Source: Blasia pusilla
Taxonomy: Eukaryota; Marchantiophyta; Marchantiopsida; Blasiales
Assembly (NCBI GenBank): GCA_050084515.1
Contig: CM114271.1
Coordinates: 39,866,001 to 39,930,000, forward strand
Direction: 5' to 3'
Length of the DNA stretch: 64,000 bases
Under the pieces are notes generated by a model that was not told where the DNA came from, searched no databases, and saw only the letters and a list, made by a program, of their open reading frames with translations. Shown piece by piece: positions 9,741-19,400 of this stretch. The position numbers and the translations under genes were made by a program. Position 1 is the stretch's first letter. Each line of letters starts with the position of its first letter.

Positions 9741-11640
9741 CGAGCATTTCAGTTGCTCAAGGACACGTTGACTTCCGCGCCCATCTTGAGGAGACCGATC
9801 AAGGGGCGTCCTTTCCAGTTGCACACAGATTGGAGCATGTTGGGGCTTGGAGTGGTGCTCACCCAACATGATGATGAGGGTAGAGAGTTTGTGGTGGCTT
9901 ATGCCGGCCGCTGGAACAACGCTGCAGAGGCAAAGTACAGCTCGTATGAAAGTGAGTGCTTGGCTGCGGTGTGGGCTGTCGCGCATTTCAGGTGTTACTT
10001 ATTCGGCAATCCCTTTACCATCATCACTGATCATCAACCACTGAAGTGGTTGATGGAGTGGGACAAGCTTACAGGGAAGCTTGCGAGATGGGCTCTGTTG
10101 TTGCAGGAGTATGATTTGCAAGTGGTACATAGACCTCGGACGCTCAACCAGGATGCAGATGGGTTGAGTCGTAACCCATGCCCGAGTCAGCGAGATGCGA
10201 TTGGAGCTCGATGGCATGGAGAGAGTGATCACAAGTCGGTGCCAGGAGGGCACGCGTCAGCCTATTTAGGCATGTTGGCTATGGAGAGCCAGAGTGTGGA
10301 GACTTCAATGGCGAGGTCTAGTGGAGAGTCCTTGGATCCCGAGGCCAGTGAGGAGACGATAAGTGGCCGAGATATTCATGATGATGGAGTAGTCTTGGAG
10401 TACCTTCGTATTGGCAGCGTTGCGAGCACCGTGGATGCTAGAGAGCGGGATCAGATCCTACAGCGGGCCAGACGGTTCCGTTGGGAGGGGACACATGTTT
10501 TGAGGGTTTGGAAGGATGGTAGAGTCCGCGTAGTGACGCATCCTTCGCAGAGAGCACGACTAGTGCAGCATGCCTACGAAGAGTTGGGTCACTTTGGGAT
10601 GAAGCGGACGTACAGCTTGCTCCAGATTCAGTATTGGTGGCGAGGCATGCAGACTGACCTTCAGCAGTTTGTTGCCAAGTGCATGGTGTGTGATCAGGTC
10701 CGAGCATTGTTCAATGCTCCGACTCCACAGGTCCATCCATTACCGATCATGGGCTTAGGGTATAGATGGAGTTTGGATTTTGGAGGACCTTTTCCTTTTA
10801 CGGAGCGTTACAGTCGTTATGTGTTGGTGATGGTCGAGCACTTCTCAAAGTTTATCAAGTTGGTTGCATTGTCTGTCAAAGCGAGTGAGGGAGTAGCTTA
10901 TGCCTTCCTTGACAGAGTGTTGAGTCATTATGGCGCACTGGCTAAGGTGTTGACAGACTAGGGTACGGAATTTCGCGGTGAGTTCCAGGCCTTGTGTGAT
11001 CAGGCGCTAATCGACCATCGCACGACTTCGCGAGATCATCTTGAGGTGGATGGATTAGCGGAGAGAGTTGTGCAGATGGTGAAGAGGGGTTTACACAAGT
11101 ATGGCTTGTAGAGAGGTCACCTAGGAGATTGGGACCTCCAGTTGCCCTGGTTGGCGATGGGATACAGATTCAGCAGGCAGGCATCCTTAGCGTCTTTTTC
11201 ACCGTACTTTCTACTTTGTGGCCGACAGCCAGATTTACCTACAGCCATTCGTCGAGATGCTGGTGAGGTGCTGGACCTTGATGACCCAGATGTATGGATG
11301 TGAGCATGTTCTCAGAGGGCTTAGTTGTTTTGGAGAGTGATGCCCATGGCGTTCGAGAACTTGGCGATTGCGCAACATCGGGATACGTTGAGGTATGCGA
11401 CTATTCGGGGGTGGTGGTTATCGACCAAGTATCCGGAGGTTTCATCAGGGAGACTATGTCTACTTGCAGCAGATGGCACCGACGACGTTGGATGTGACTG
11501 CAGAGCGCACTATCATGAGAGTTCGTGACGTTTTGCCATCCGGTGTTCTCTTGTTGGAAGGACGCGATGGTATGGTATGGAAGGACCATGTGCGTAATTG
11601 TGCGTAATGTCACCTTCCTAAAATTTATGGTACATTAGTC
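9741..11640 (+). pseudogene. RNase H and DDE integrase remnant, copy A
   Basis: The longest open frame of copy A (9753-10961, 402 aa) covers RNase H and most of integrase. RNase H shows the acidic set in FQLHTDWSMLGLG, YESECLAAVW and TIITDHQPLKWL. The integrase zinc finger follows (HAYEELGHFG, then KCMVCDQ), then the core with LDFGGPFPF for the first Asp and KVLTD for the second. The frame is cut by TAG at 10959, exactly where copy B has CAG. It resumes with GTEFRGEF and an ERVVQMVKRGLHKYG segment holding the presumed Glu, and a further TAG lies at 11109. Integrase would insert the cDNA into host chromatin. No chromodomain follows; a PHD finger takes its place. Confidence 0.88.
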
Positions 11641-11813
11641 CAAGCTTAGCAGTAGTTCCTGCAGGCTTGCGTTGTATGTTGTGTGGTTCTGCCCGTGGTG
11701 CGGCCACGATGCTAGTCTGTGATGGATGTTCGAGAGGTTGGCATATGGCATGTCTGACGCCACCTCTCACTAGGATTCCTTGGGGACGATGGATGTGTCC
11801 CACATGTACATAG
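11641..11813 (+). pseudogene. PHD finger at the C-terminus of pol, copy A
   Basis: The last coding segment is a complete PHD zinc finger ending in TAG at 11811-11813. The ligands are C-x2-C (CMLC, from 11673), C-x2-C (CDGC), H-x2-C (GWHMAC) and C-x2-C (CPTC), with the typical Trp two residues before the seventh ligand (RWMCPTC). PHD fingers commonly read the histone H3 tail in its methylated or unmodified state. In chromoviruses a chromodomain sits at the same place and steers integration, so a targeting role is likely but inferred. No stop interrupts the finger in this copy, but upstream breaks prevent its translation as part of the polyprotein. Confidence 0.85.
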
Positions 11814-11999
11814 ACGAGATACTAGGTGGGTTTCAATTTCAACTTTTTCTTTGACATGGATGACAGGAAGGCGACTAACGATGGGGCCAAATGAGCACCC
11901 GGCCTTCTTGCTCTTAGTGTCCGAGAGATGTATGTCATGGTAGGTAGGGATGGATGGCTATCTGGAGTTAGAGGGACCTAGCCACCAGCTCGGGAGGCG
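11814..11999 (+). other. 3' untranslated part of copy A
   Basis: Short non-coding stretch between the end of the PHD finger and repeat block B1. The corresponding stretch in copy B (46858-46968) is recognisable (GATGACA..AAGGCGACTAA..GAT, then TTAGAGGGACCTA) but shorter. No clear polypurine tract stands out just before B1. Confidence 0.5.
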
Positions 12000-12127
12000 A
12001 TTGGAGATATTTTAGTACTTCTTGTCTCATTGTTTGGATGCCATGAGTTATCATGGGATCGTGCGTGTTTGTGTGTATGTTTAGTTACAGCGATGCATGT
12101 TGTGTAGCGATGTGTATACGCACGACA
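12000..12127 (+). repeat. repeat block B1 of copy A (128 bp)
   Basis: The block begins ATTGGAGATATTTTAG and ends CACGACA. It recurs as B2 at 12646-12773 and, in copy B of the element, at 46969-47096 and 47288-47415, each time 128 bp long. It immediately precedes the 3' terminal repeat. Confidence 0.85.
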
Positions 12128-12129
12128 GC

Positions 12130-12645
12130 TGTCACATTTTTTTAGGATAGATCGGTGAGATCTAGTAGAGCGCCTTCGTGAGTAGTGGAGGACACGCTCA
12201 GTAGATCGAGGATGACGTGCTGAGGCCCTCAGGAAACCTGAGAGAGCAGGTTTCCCCTTCGTTTCGGCTCATTTGGAGCCATATTGAGGAACTTACTATT
12301 TTAGGTAAGTACCATTTTGAGTATATGATCGACTTTCTATTTTTGGTAAGTGGCCCTTGACCTCCTACATCAGGTCAAGAGCCAAGGAGGTGACTTGGGA
12401 GAATAGGTTATCATGGAGAGAGCTTCGGAGAGGGGAGGGGTATACCTCAACAAGAGAGAGCTTGAGAGCTCATTCTCTTTTTGTTGAACCTCTTCGCATG
12501 AGGTGGCGGAGCTATGGTCCCTTGCCTTGTGAGTGTAATCCAAGCCTCTCATTAGGAGAGTGGGTTTGTTTTGACATGAGAGAGAATGCACACATTTGAG
12601 AGCTATGGTGTGAGATGGTGTAGAGAGAGATTGGATCTTACTTTA
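12130..12645 (+). repeat. 3' terminal repeat A2 of copy A
   Basis: About 516 bp are nearly identical to 42-554. The block starts TGTCACATTTTTTTAGG and ends CTTACTTTA, where it joins B2 directly. The high similarity of A1 and A2 suggests a fairly recent integration compared with the heavy decay of the coding part. Confidence 0.88.
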
Positions 12646-12773
12646 ATTGGAGATATTTTAGTACTTCTTGTCTCGTTGTTTGGATGCCATGAGTTAGCAT
12701 GGGATCGTGCGTATTTGTGTGTATGTTCAGTGACAGCGATGTATGTTGTGTAGCGATGTGTATGTGCACGACA
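12646..12773 (+). repeat. repeat block B2 of copy A (128 bp), right end of element
   Basis: Second copy of the 128-bp block, joined to A2 without spacer and ending CACGACA. The unrelated sequence after it contains two direct copies of a 16-bp word, CCAACGGTTGGGAGAG, near 12828 and 12860. Confidence 0.85.
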
Positions 12774-13144
12774 CATTAGTCCGTGTGGCTGCAGTGGGTT
12801 TCACATAACCCTAAGGACCAACGGTTGGGAGAGATCACCCTGTCTTACAATATCCAACGGTTGGGAGAGACCATGTCAGAAAGAAATAACCCCTACTCGT
12901 ATTTGCCAAAAATGCCACGTGTCGACAGGAGGAATGTTTGCGCATCCGAGAAGCAACTCTCCCATAATTATAAGATTATTAAAAAAAATTAATATAAAAG
13001 ACTTCACATGGCGTTCATCGGGAGCCTTTTACGATATGATGATGTAAGAACCTGTAGTTTAGGACGCAAGGCAAAGGCAAGAGTGTAGCGAAGATATCAT
13101 CATCGGAAAAACATTACGGGATCAAGTCACCTGATCTCCAACCA

Positions 13145-13624
13145 TTGGAGAGTTCCAAGTGGTCTCCTATTTCTCAGGAGGATTGTATGCAATTAAGTAA
13201 GTGGAAGAAATTGCACTTCCAAAGTAGTGTAGCTTGGGGGGAGAGACTTACACATGAGCACGCCCGTGGCTTTGAACACGCGATCAAAGATTCCATGCTC
13301 GCTAGAGGACTTCTTGCATCACCAGATCATGGATATGTTCCTAAACCCGTTGAAGGCTTCAAAGAGGACATTCTTATAGACGTCCTCGGCACACAACCAT
13401 ATCAGCTGAGGAGGCACAAAGATGAGAAAAGAGACACCATCGAGGGCGAATCAACAAAAAAATCGCAGAGAACCCCATATCCCCGCATGCACGAGAGGTG
13501 CTCACCATCTCTGAGTAGACGGCCTCTCGAGAATGATGGCCCGACAACACCCACCCCAAATTCAGAAGCCACGAAGAAGGCAGGTCAAAAAGATGTGGTA
13601 GTAAATATCCATATTGTCCTCTAA
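13145..13624 (+). CDS. unrecognised repeated coding fragment (159 aa open frame)
   Basis: Open frame with PLESSKWSPISQE at its start (the homology begins upstream of the first ATG, near 13040), then SSVAWGERLTHEHARGFEHA and a Lys/Arg-rich, low-complexity C-terminal half. A related but shorter and shifted segment lies at 37985-38345 (RKGKSV, then PLESSKWYPGSQE-like, then PPWGGRLT). Finding it twice suggests a fragment of a repeated gene, perhaps from a transposon, rather than a host gene. I do not recognise a domain and assign no function. It may not be expressed. Confidence 0.35.
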   Translation: MESSKWSPISQEDCMQLSKWKKLHFQSSVAWGERLTHEHARGFEHAIKDSMLARGLLASPDHGYVPKPVEGFKEDILIDVLGTQPYQLRRHKDEKRDTIEGESTKKSQRTPYPRMHERCSPSLSRRPLENDGPTTPTPNSEATKKAGQKDVVVNIHIVL

Positions 13625-15190
13625 TCTTGGTTGTAGGGAAGACCTGAAGATGCTAAAGAGTAGAAGCTAACGAGAATTTACATATAATTCAACTTTCAGG
13701 AATGGAAGCTACTTGGGGTTGCAATTTGATGATTTGTGTGTGTCTCTTAACCCTATCCCTGTCTTACAGCACTCAACTTGAGCATTAAAAGACTACCTTC
13801 CCGTGGATTTAGGTACTCAACTCGAGTACTTTAGGGTTCCCAAACGGGTACCACTATTGCAAAGTCAACATATCCCATCAAGGGCATCTCACGAAGTCCC
13901 TTTCCATCCGCAAAATCTCACGAAGTCCCGTGCACCCGTGGATGTGCATATCTAAATACTACACTTTACAAAAAGATGGAAAAGTTCAAAAGCATTGGAT
14001 GTGCAGTGGAGCAAAAGCCACGGGACAAAATGGACAACTTGCACACAATGTGGAGCGACCTACATCAAGGTCAAGCAACCAAAAAAGTCTAGCACGGAGC
14101 AAACCCAGACGCACAAGCAGGCTAAGCCCATCGTAGGCACATGGCTGCAGTAGCGTCCAGAACCCTGGGTGTAGTAGCAGCGCACAATCAACCCATGCAC
14201 GCAAACATGTAAGACAGGGAACAACAAGAGATAGGCGATCAAATATGGTGCTCCCACGGGAGCCGGTGCTACCATAACTATGTACACATGGAGCAAACGC
14301 GGCTACAAGGCCATGGAGCAAATGCGCAAAGTGGCCGTAAGGCCGCGGAAGAACACTAGAAGAATCCAGCAAGGAGCGCGGCCGCACGGGAATAAAATAT
14401 CCAACCCAGTAAGCCCAAGAGACACACATGCGCGCCGTAAGCCACTCCAACACACTCGAACACACATGCGCGCACATGGACACCATCAAAAGTACAAACA
14501 ATCCACACACATGCGCGGGAGAGAACACTCGAGCGTGCGCAACAACACCATAAACAAGGTCCGTGCGAGTTTGGACAAACTGCCGCTAGAGCACCCTCAA
14601 GCCTCCGTAGCAACCAAACACAATGACTTCCGTACGATGTTGGACGTGGGGGCGCTCCACACACATGTGCAATCAAGCGCAAGTGCACCCAAGTCTGAGT
14701 GTTGAGAACCGTTGAGGGCCTAAGATGCAGGAGACGAACTAGGCGGAGAATAGACGAGGAGCACAAAATCGCGAAGGGGAGAATGAGAGACTAGACCCCT
14801 AGCGTCGAAGACTCAAGGGGGGGAACATGAAGGGGGCTAGGGGGAGAATGTCCTGCTCGTGGCCCTCTTCGTCCGGAATAAAAACTGACTCCGTCCGATC
14901 CAAGATCTGACGGCCCTCATGGTCATAACCGTTAGATCCGCCATTTATGGATCTGGCGGCAGCTCAGCCTCTGCCCATCCAATCTAAATCTAACGGTGGG
15001 ATTCACCCAGACCGTTAGATTGGTGTGTTTCATCCTGGCCACACGATCTCAAGAAGAAGTGGCGGCAGGGGATAGGTGTGGGAGGTGTAGTCAGGTTTGG
15101 GTTGCCGAACCTAGCCGAGGCCTATTTTCTTTTTTAAAAGAAAGTCTTTTCCAATTTTTTTCCCTCTACTATTAATTTAGAAAAAATAAA
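13625..15190. other. no supported gene; GC-richer repeat-like spacer
   Basis: The 14.0-14.8 kb part is GC-richer, with many ACACATGCGCG-like words that create hydrophobic open frames on the minus strand (for example 14528-13986). These have no recognisable domain and are probably accidental. At 14920-15030 direct and inverted copies of the word ACCGTTAGAT occur several times. Nothing else can be supported. Confidence 0.5.
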
Positions 15191-15199
15191 TCTTTTTAA

Positions 15200-15560
15200 A
15201 ATCCTAAAATCCTCTCTAAAATTTGTTTCTCTCTCCCTCTAAAATTTCTTATCTCAATAATTTTCAATCTTAGAAATTAATACTAATTTTTTTTAACTCC
15301 TAAACTCTTCCTCTAAAATTCCTTTCTCTCTTCTTCTAAAATTTCTTACCTCTGTAATTTTCAATCTTATAAACTAATATTAATCTTTTTTAGCTCCTAA
15401 ATTCTTCCTCTCAAATTCCTTTCTCTCTTCCTCTAAAATTTCTTACCTGCGTAATTCTCAAACTTAGAAATTAATATTAATCTCTTTAACTCCTAGACTC
15501 TTCCTCTAAAATTCCTTTCTCTCTTCCTCTAAATTTCTTAACTTTGTAATTTTGATCATT
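15200..15560. repeat. 97-bp tandem repeat, about 3.7 copies
   Basis: Units beginning CTCCTA at about 15297, 15394 and 15490 repeat a pyrimidine-rich sequence (CTTCCTCTAAAATTCC, then CTCTCTTCTTCTAAAATTTC, then a TAATATTAATC-like end). A partial, more divergent unit precedes them. Periods are 97 and 96 bp. Confidence 0.8.
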
Positions 15561-17940
15561 ATTCTCTTCGTAGTTTGTTTAGTAAGTATTGAATGTTTTT
15601 TGAAAATTATTGTCTCTACCATTAATTTAGAATAAAATTCTCTTTAATTGATTTTCACCTTGATTGACAGCAGATTATCTATTGTTCATCTATTTTATCT
15701 TCATTTTTTCAAGTAACAACTTTCATAAATAGTTTTGAGGTGTATCATGTAGATGGCGAGTATCGATGGATTATTATGGAACATGTAGAGACGGTGTCGT
15801 ATAGTAAAATCAACCAGTGTGTAAACTCCTTCCTTGTTAAGTGTTAGATAGAGTTTTATTAGTATTAAGTAAATTAGCTTATGAAAAGGAAATTCTCATG
15901 TTTAAACTTCTTTATGGTGCCTCTTTTATGCAGCCCAACTTTAGGAAAAGAGGTAATAAATAAAAGATGATTTTATAAAAGTAAAGTAGTGAGGTTGGTG
16001 CTTTAATGAAAAGCAAAAGAAGTCTTGGTTGGTGGCTAGGTTAGTTGGGATAATTTGGAAAATATCAAGTGGGTAAAAGGATATTTTGGAAGAGATAAGA
16101 GGAAATTTATTTGTGTCAAAATGTGATTGGTTAAGCCTTGAGAGGAAGTCATATGGCACAAGATAAGATTAGCTCTATTTTGTACTCTTGTGGATCGCTT
16201 ATGAATATATAAAAAGGAGGGACCTTCAAAGGTTCATCATCTTTTATTCCATATCTTGAGTCTCTCGTGTCACTCTTGAGTATATGGCTTTGGGATTGCT
16301 TGCTCTTCCAATGAGAGTGGATCATCCCTCTTGGGAGAGTAACTTGACCATGGTCATTTCTTCGAGAGGTTTCTAGAGTGTGGTGTGTGTGTGGAGATGA
16401 GAGGCTTGTCACCTTAGAGGAGTTTAGTCATAATAAAATAGTGAATGTTTTGGCTTGTTATTTTCCCAATGAGAGTGGATTATCCCTCGTGGGAGAATAG
16501 TTCCGTCAAAACCCATTCTTCAGGAGAGTAGAGAATGTCTATCAAGCATGGATAAAGGTGGAGCACGAGTTGTGCCCGACTTTCCTTTCCTCAATCCATA
16601 CCATGTCAAGGTACTCTTTGTAGATAGGCACTGGTTCACTCGCTATTTAGTTTTATCACTTTGGGGAGACGTTCATGAACCAGATCATGCAATCTCCAAC
16701 TCCGGTGATCCTTCCTATTATCACATATGGAAGGACATGAGATTGTACTTTGTATGTCCTTATATAACGATCCATAAATGTCAATAGGCATGCTCAAGTA
16801 GGGTTTAACAGTAGTTGTGCTATCTTTCTCGCATACAAACGTAAAATAGTTTATAGGGATTTTATAGTTAGGAATTTCGGGGTCCGATGTTACGAAAAGT
16901 GATCGCCTCAGCATTTCCATTTGTGATACCTGTCGTGAGAGCATAAAGAGTATACATAATAATTTTGTATTGAAAAAAGAGAACTTCTCAGAGAGTTCAT
17001 CTTGCATCGACCACGTGTGCCATAGCTACAAGGCCTGCCCTTACTTGAAGAAAGGCTCTTGACACGACAACGGCCTCTAGGTGTTATCACAAATATAACA
17101 TTTTTGCAACAAATTTCAGAGAGATAACTCGAAAATTTGAAGAACACATCTCCAATGTGAGCACCTTTTTTTCTAGAGTAGGGGTAGAAGCAATATATTT
17201 CCATTCCAAAATCAAACCTTACATGCTATTTTTTGTATTTATAAATTATAATCATGCAATCCTTGTAATTGTTGCACATACTTCCTGTCCCATCAAATCC
17301 TACAGATTTACGTGACTTTCAAAAAATTGATGTGTGTGAATGCACAATGAAAAAGGTGTGCCCATCGCAAGGAAATCTTAGCAAAACAAACACATGTTGA
17401 AGATGAACTCCCCGCCGAAACATCTCCAACGTAAGTTCAATAGATTGAAGATCATTTAGCATGTCCAAATTTCCATCATATATATATATATAATCTCCAC
17501 TTCTTTCTTTGCTCTTAACATTTTTTTGATGTTGCAGACTTCCCATTCTATTGAATCCTGTTGATATATGTGATTTTCGGAAGGTTCTCCGTGGCAAAGC
17601 CCACAAACAAAAACGTGTTATTCGTGATGATAAAATGGAAGCTCTCAAAGAAAGAAAACAATGATATATTATCTAGAGTATAAAAAAAAACAAAGGCGAA
17701 TCATGCTCAAGTTTGGCCTACCTTGATGGTCGAGAGTATTACAACTATTCCAAATAAGGAGGTTCTAACTATTGATAGTCAATTCATCAAGTATAAATAT
17801 ATATTCATAAGTCAACTCAAAATATTTCTTTCTTTCATTTGCACCGATTTTTTATAACATGTGGATAAGTTTTTCAGGCCTTCCACTGAGGGCGGAGTAA
17901 TATTAGGAGAAAGTTAAGAAGTCTATTTTCAATCGATAGA
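15561..17940. other. AT-rich spacer, no supported gene
   Basis: Only short open frames without recognisable domains. At 16300-16510 a phrase of about 30 bp (CCAATGAGAGTGGAT, then ATCCCTC..GGGAGA) occurs twice, about 160 bp apart. A short (TA)n run is present near 17481. Confidence 0.5.
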
Positions 17941-17944
17941 GTAT

Positions 17945-19400
17945 TTGTCACCAAGACTTGAGTTGGTTGATAATGCATTCGAGGAAGTGGAGGAGAATAC
18001 ATCGACATTGGGGCCAACTACTTATATCACACGAGGAGGTGAGTTACCTACCACTCTTCCTATTATGGTTGAACATGAAGTTATTGGAAATTCTTTGACT
18101 CTTCCGCAACTTGGGGATGAAGTAAGGTCAAGAGTAGATCCCGTTTCTTCTAATGGAGTTGTGTTATCTCCAGAAAGTGCCACTGTATCCAACGCCTCAG
18201 GAATTTTTCTGTTGTCTACTGTTAATAGGGTTGTAAGATTAAATACATTCCTCAATCTTGCTAAGAGACCAAATTTCCAAGAAAGTGATATTAAGAAGTT
18301 GCGATTACAAAGGAGTTTAAATCGTACCAATGGTCATCATACATTGGGTTCTATGATAGAGATATGTCCCTCATATCGGGCTTTGCATTTGAAATGTGAA
18401 ATGGTCAAAGATACAAAGTTGAGTGACTCACCATATAGGATATGTTATGGCCATGGGAGAATACATTTACCACTCTTGAAATCTTCTCCTCCATTTCTGA
18501 AATCCTTGATTTTGCATGTTGGTTCTATAAGTCTTCATTTTCTTACACGTGCTCGAGCTTACAACTCTGCACTTCAATTTGCATCTACTGGGGTGCATGT
18601 AAACGAACTAATTGGTGGCATTGCGCACTTTAGGGTCTAAGGTGGGATCTATCATTCTATTGTGCCCTTACATCCTGATATAAGGGAGCATCCCCAATTT
18701 TCTCAACTTTATATCCATGATATTGCAAATGAATTGGAGAATTGTGATAGAGTTATGTCTAGAGGATCTTCTGATCTTAATTAATATACATATTTTGAAG
18801 GGTCTACAAGACATGTTACATGAATGCAATCCATATATGAAGATCTTTTGCCATATGGGTTATGAAGCAAGTGACCATAAAACGCGGATCATCCTCAAGG
18901 CAAGTAAGAGAGGGCTTGATGCAAAACGTTATAACTTATCAGTTGCTTATGGGGTTGTTGTTATTTTTCCCGGTGATGGAAGTGAGCATGTTGACCATCA
19001 AGATATTATTGTGCGACTTCATGGAGGACATATGAGGCATATATCTTACCTTAATGAAGCATATATTCCGTTACACTTTGTTCTATTATTTATCTATGGT
19101 GAAGCAGGTTGGCATCCTGGAATACCCTTTGGGAGAATTGGAGGCTATAGAGAATCGAAAAGTCAAATATGAATGGGAAGATATTTGAGACAAGTCTAGA
19201 AATAAGCACCTCTCCAATTTTATTTCTAAGATGAGCAAAGGAACGCGCTCCATCAACTTATCAATTTTTGGATCTATAGGGAGTCCACAAGCTAGAGAAT
19301 TGTCCAACAACCAATATTTTATGGCTTATCTTAATCAAGTAGCTAGGCAAGGTCCAACTGGGATTCAAGACCATCAAGCATCATTTGGTCTACTACCATG
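17945..19400 (+). pseudogene. Helitron Rep-helicase N-terminal remnant
   Basis: A 231-aa open frame (17945-18640) and its shifted continuation match the Helitron-like N domain that precedes the HUH Rep nuclease. Readable landmarks are a Cys-containing start (ICPSYRALHLKCE), GHGRIHLPLLKSSPPFLKSL, RARAYNSALQFASTGVHVNE and, after one stop, GGIYHSIVPLHPDIREHPQF and QLYIHDIANELENC. Further on come AYGVVVIFPGDG, HQDIIVRLHGGHMRHISYLN and LHFVLLFIYGEAGWHPGIPF (18940-19130). Helitrons move by rolling-circle replication. The Rep HUH core and the helicase are not found downstream, so this is a truncated, multiply broken relic. The family call is strong; the element ends are not located. Confidence 0.8.

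Larger units (their letters stand above)
42..12773 (+). mobile_element. Ty3/Gypsy-type retroelement with DNA methyltransferase and PHD finger, copy A
   Basis: This 12.7-kb degraded retroelement runs from a terminal repeat starting TGTAACG to a block ending CACGACA. The domain order is gag with CCHC knuckles, aspartic protease, C5 cytosine methyltransferase, reverse transcriptase (YIDD), RNase H, DDE integrase and a C-terminal PHD finger. RT before RNase H before integrase is the Ty3/Gypsy order. The coding part is broken by many stops and frameshifts and by a foreign insert of about 2.9 kb between protease and methyltransferase. The same parts in the same order recur at 38873-47415, so the layout belongs to a family and is not a chance assembly. 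No clear target-site duplication was found around this copy. The copy cannot encode its own proteins. Confidence 0.9.

Noticed and set aside
11640-11813. RING finger or knuckle instead of PHD
   Set aside because: Spacing C-x2-C, C-x2-C, H-x2-C, C-x2-C with Trp before the last pair is the PHD pattern (C4HC3, His in fifth place); a RING has a different spacing and no such Trp.
13986-14528. 180-aa hydrophobic open frame on the minus strand
   Set aside because: It reflects repeated ACACATGCGCG-like words; no domain, no splice partner, and an equally long overlapping frame exists in another phase.
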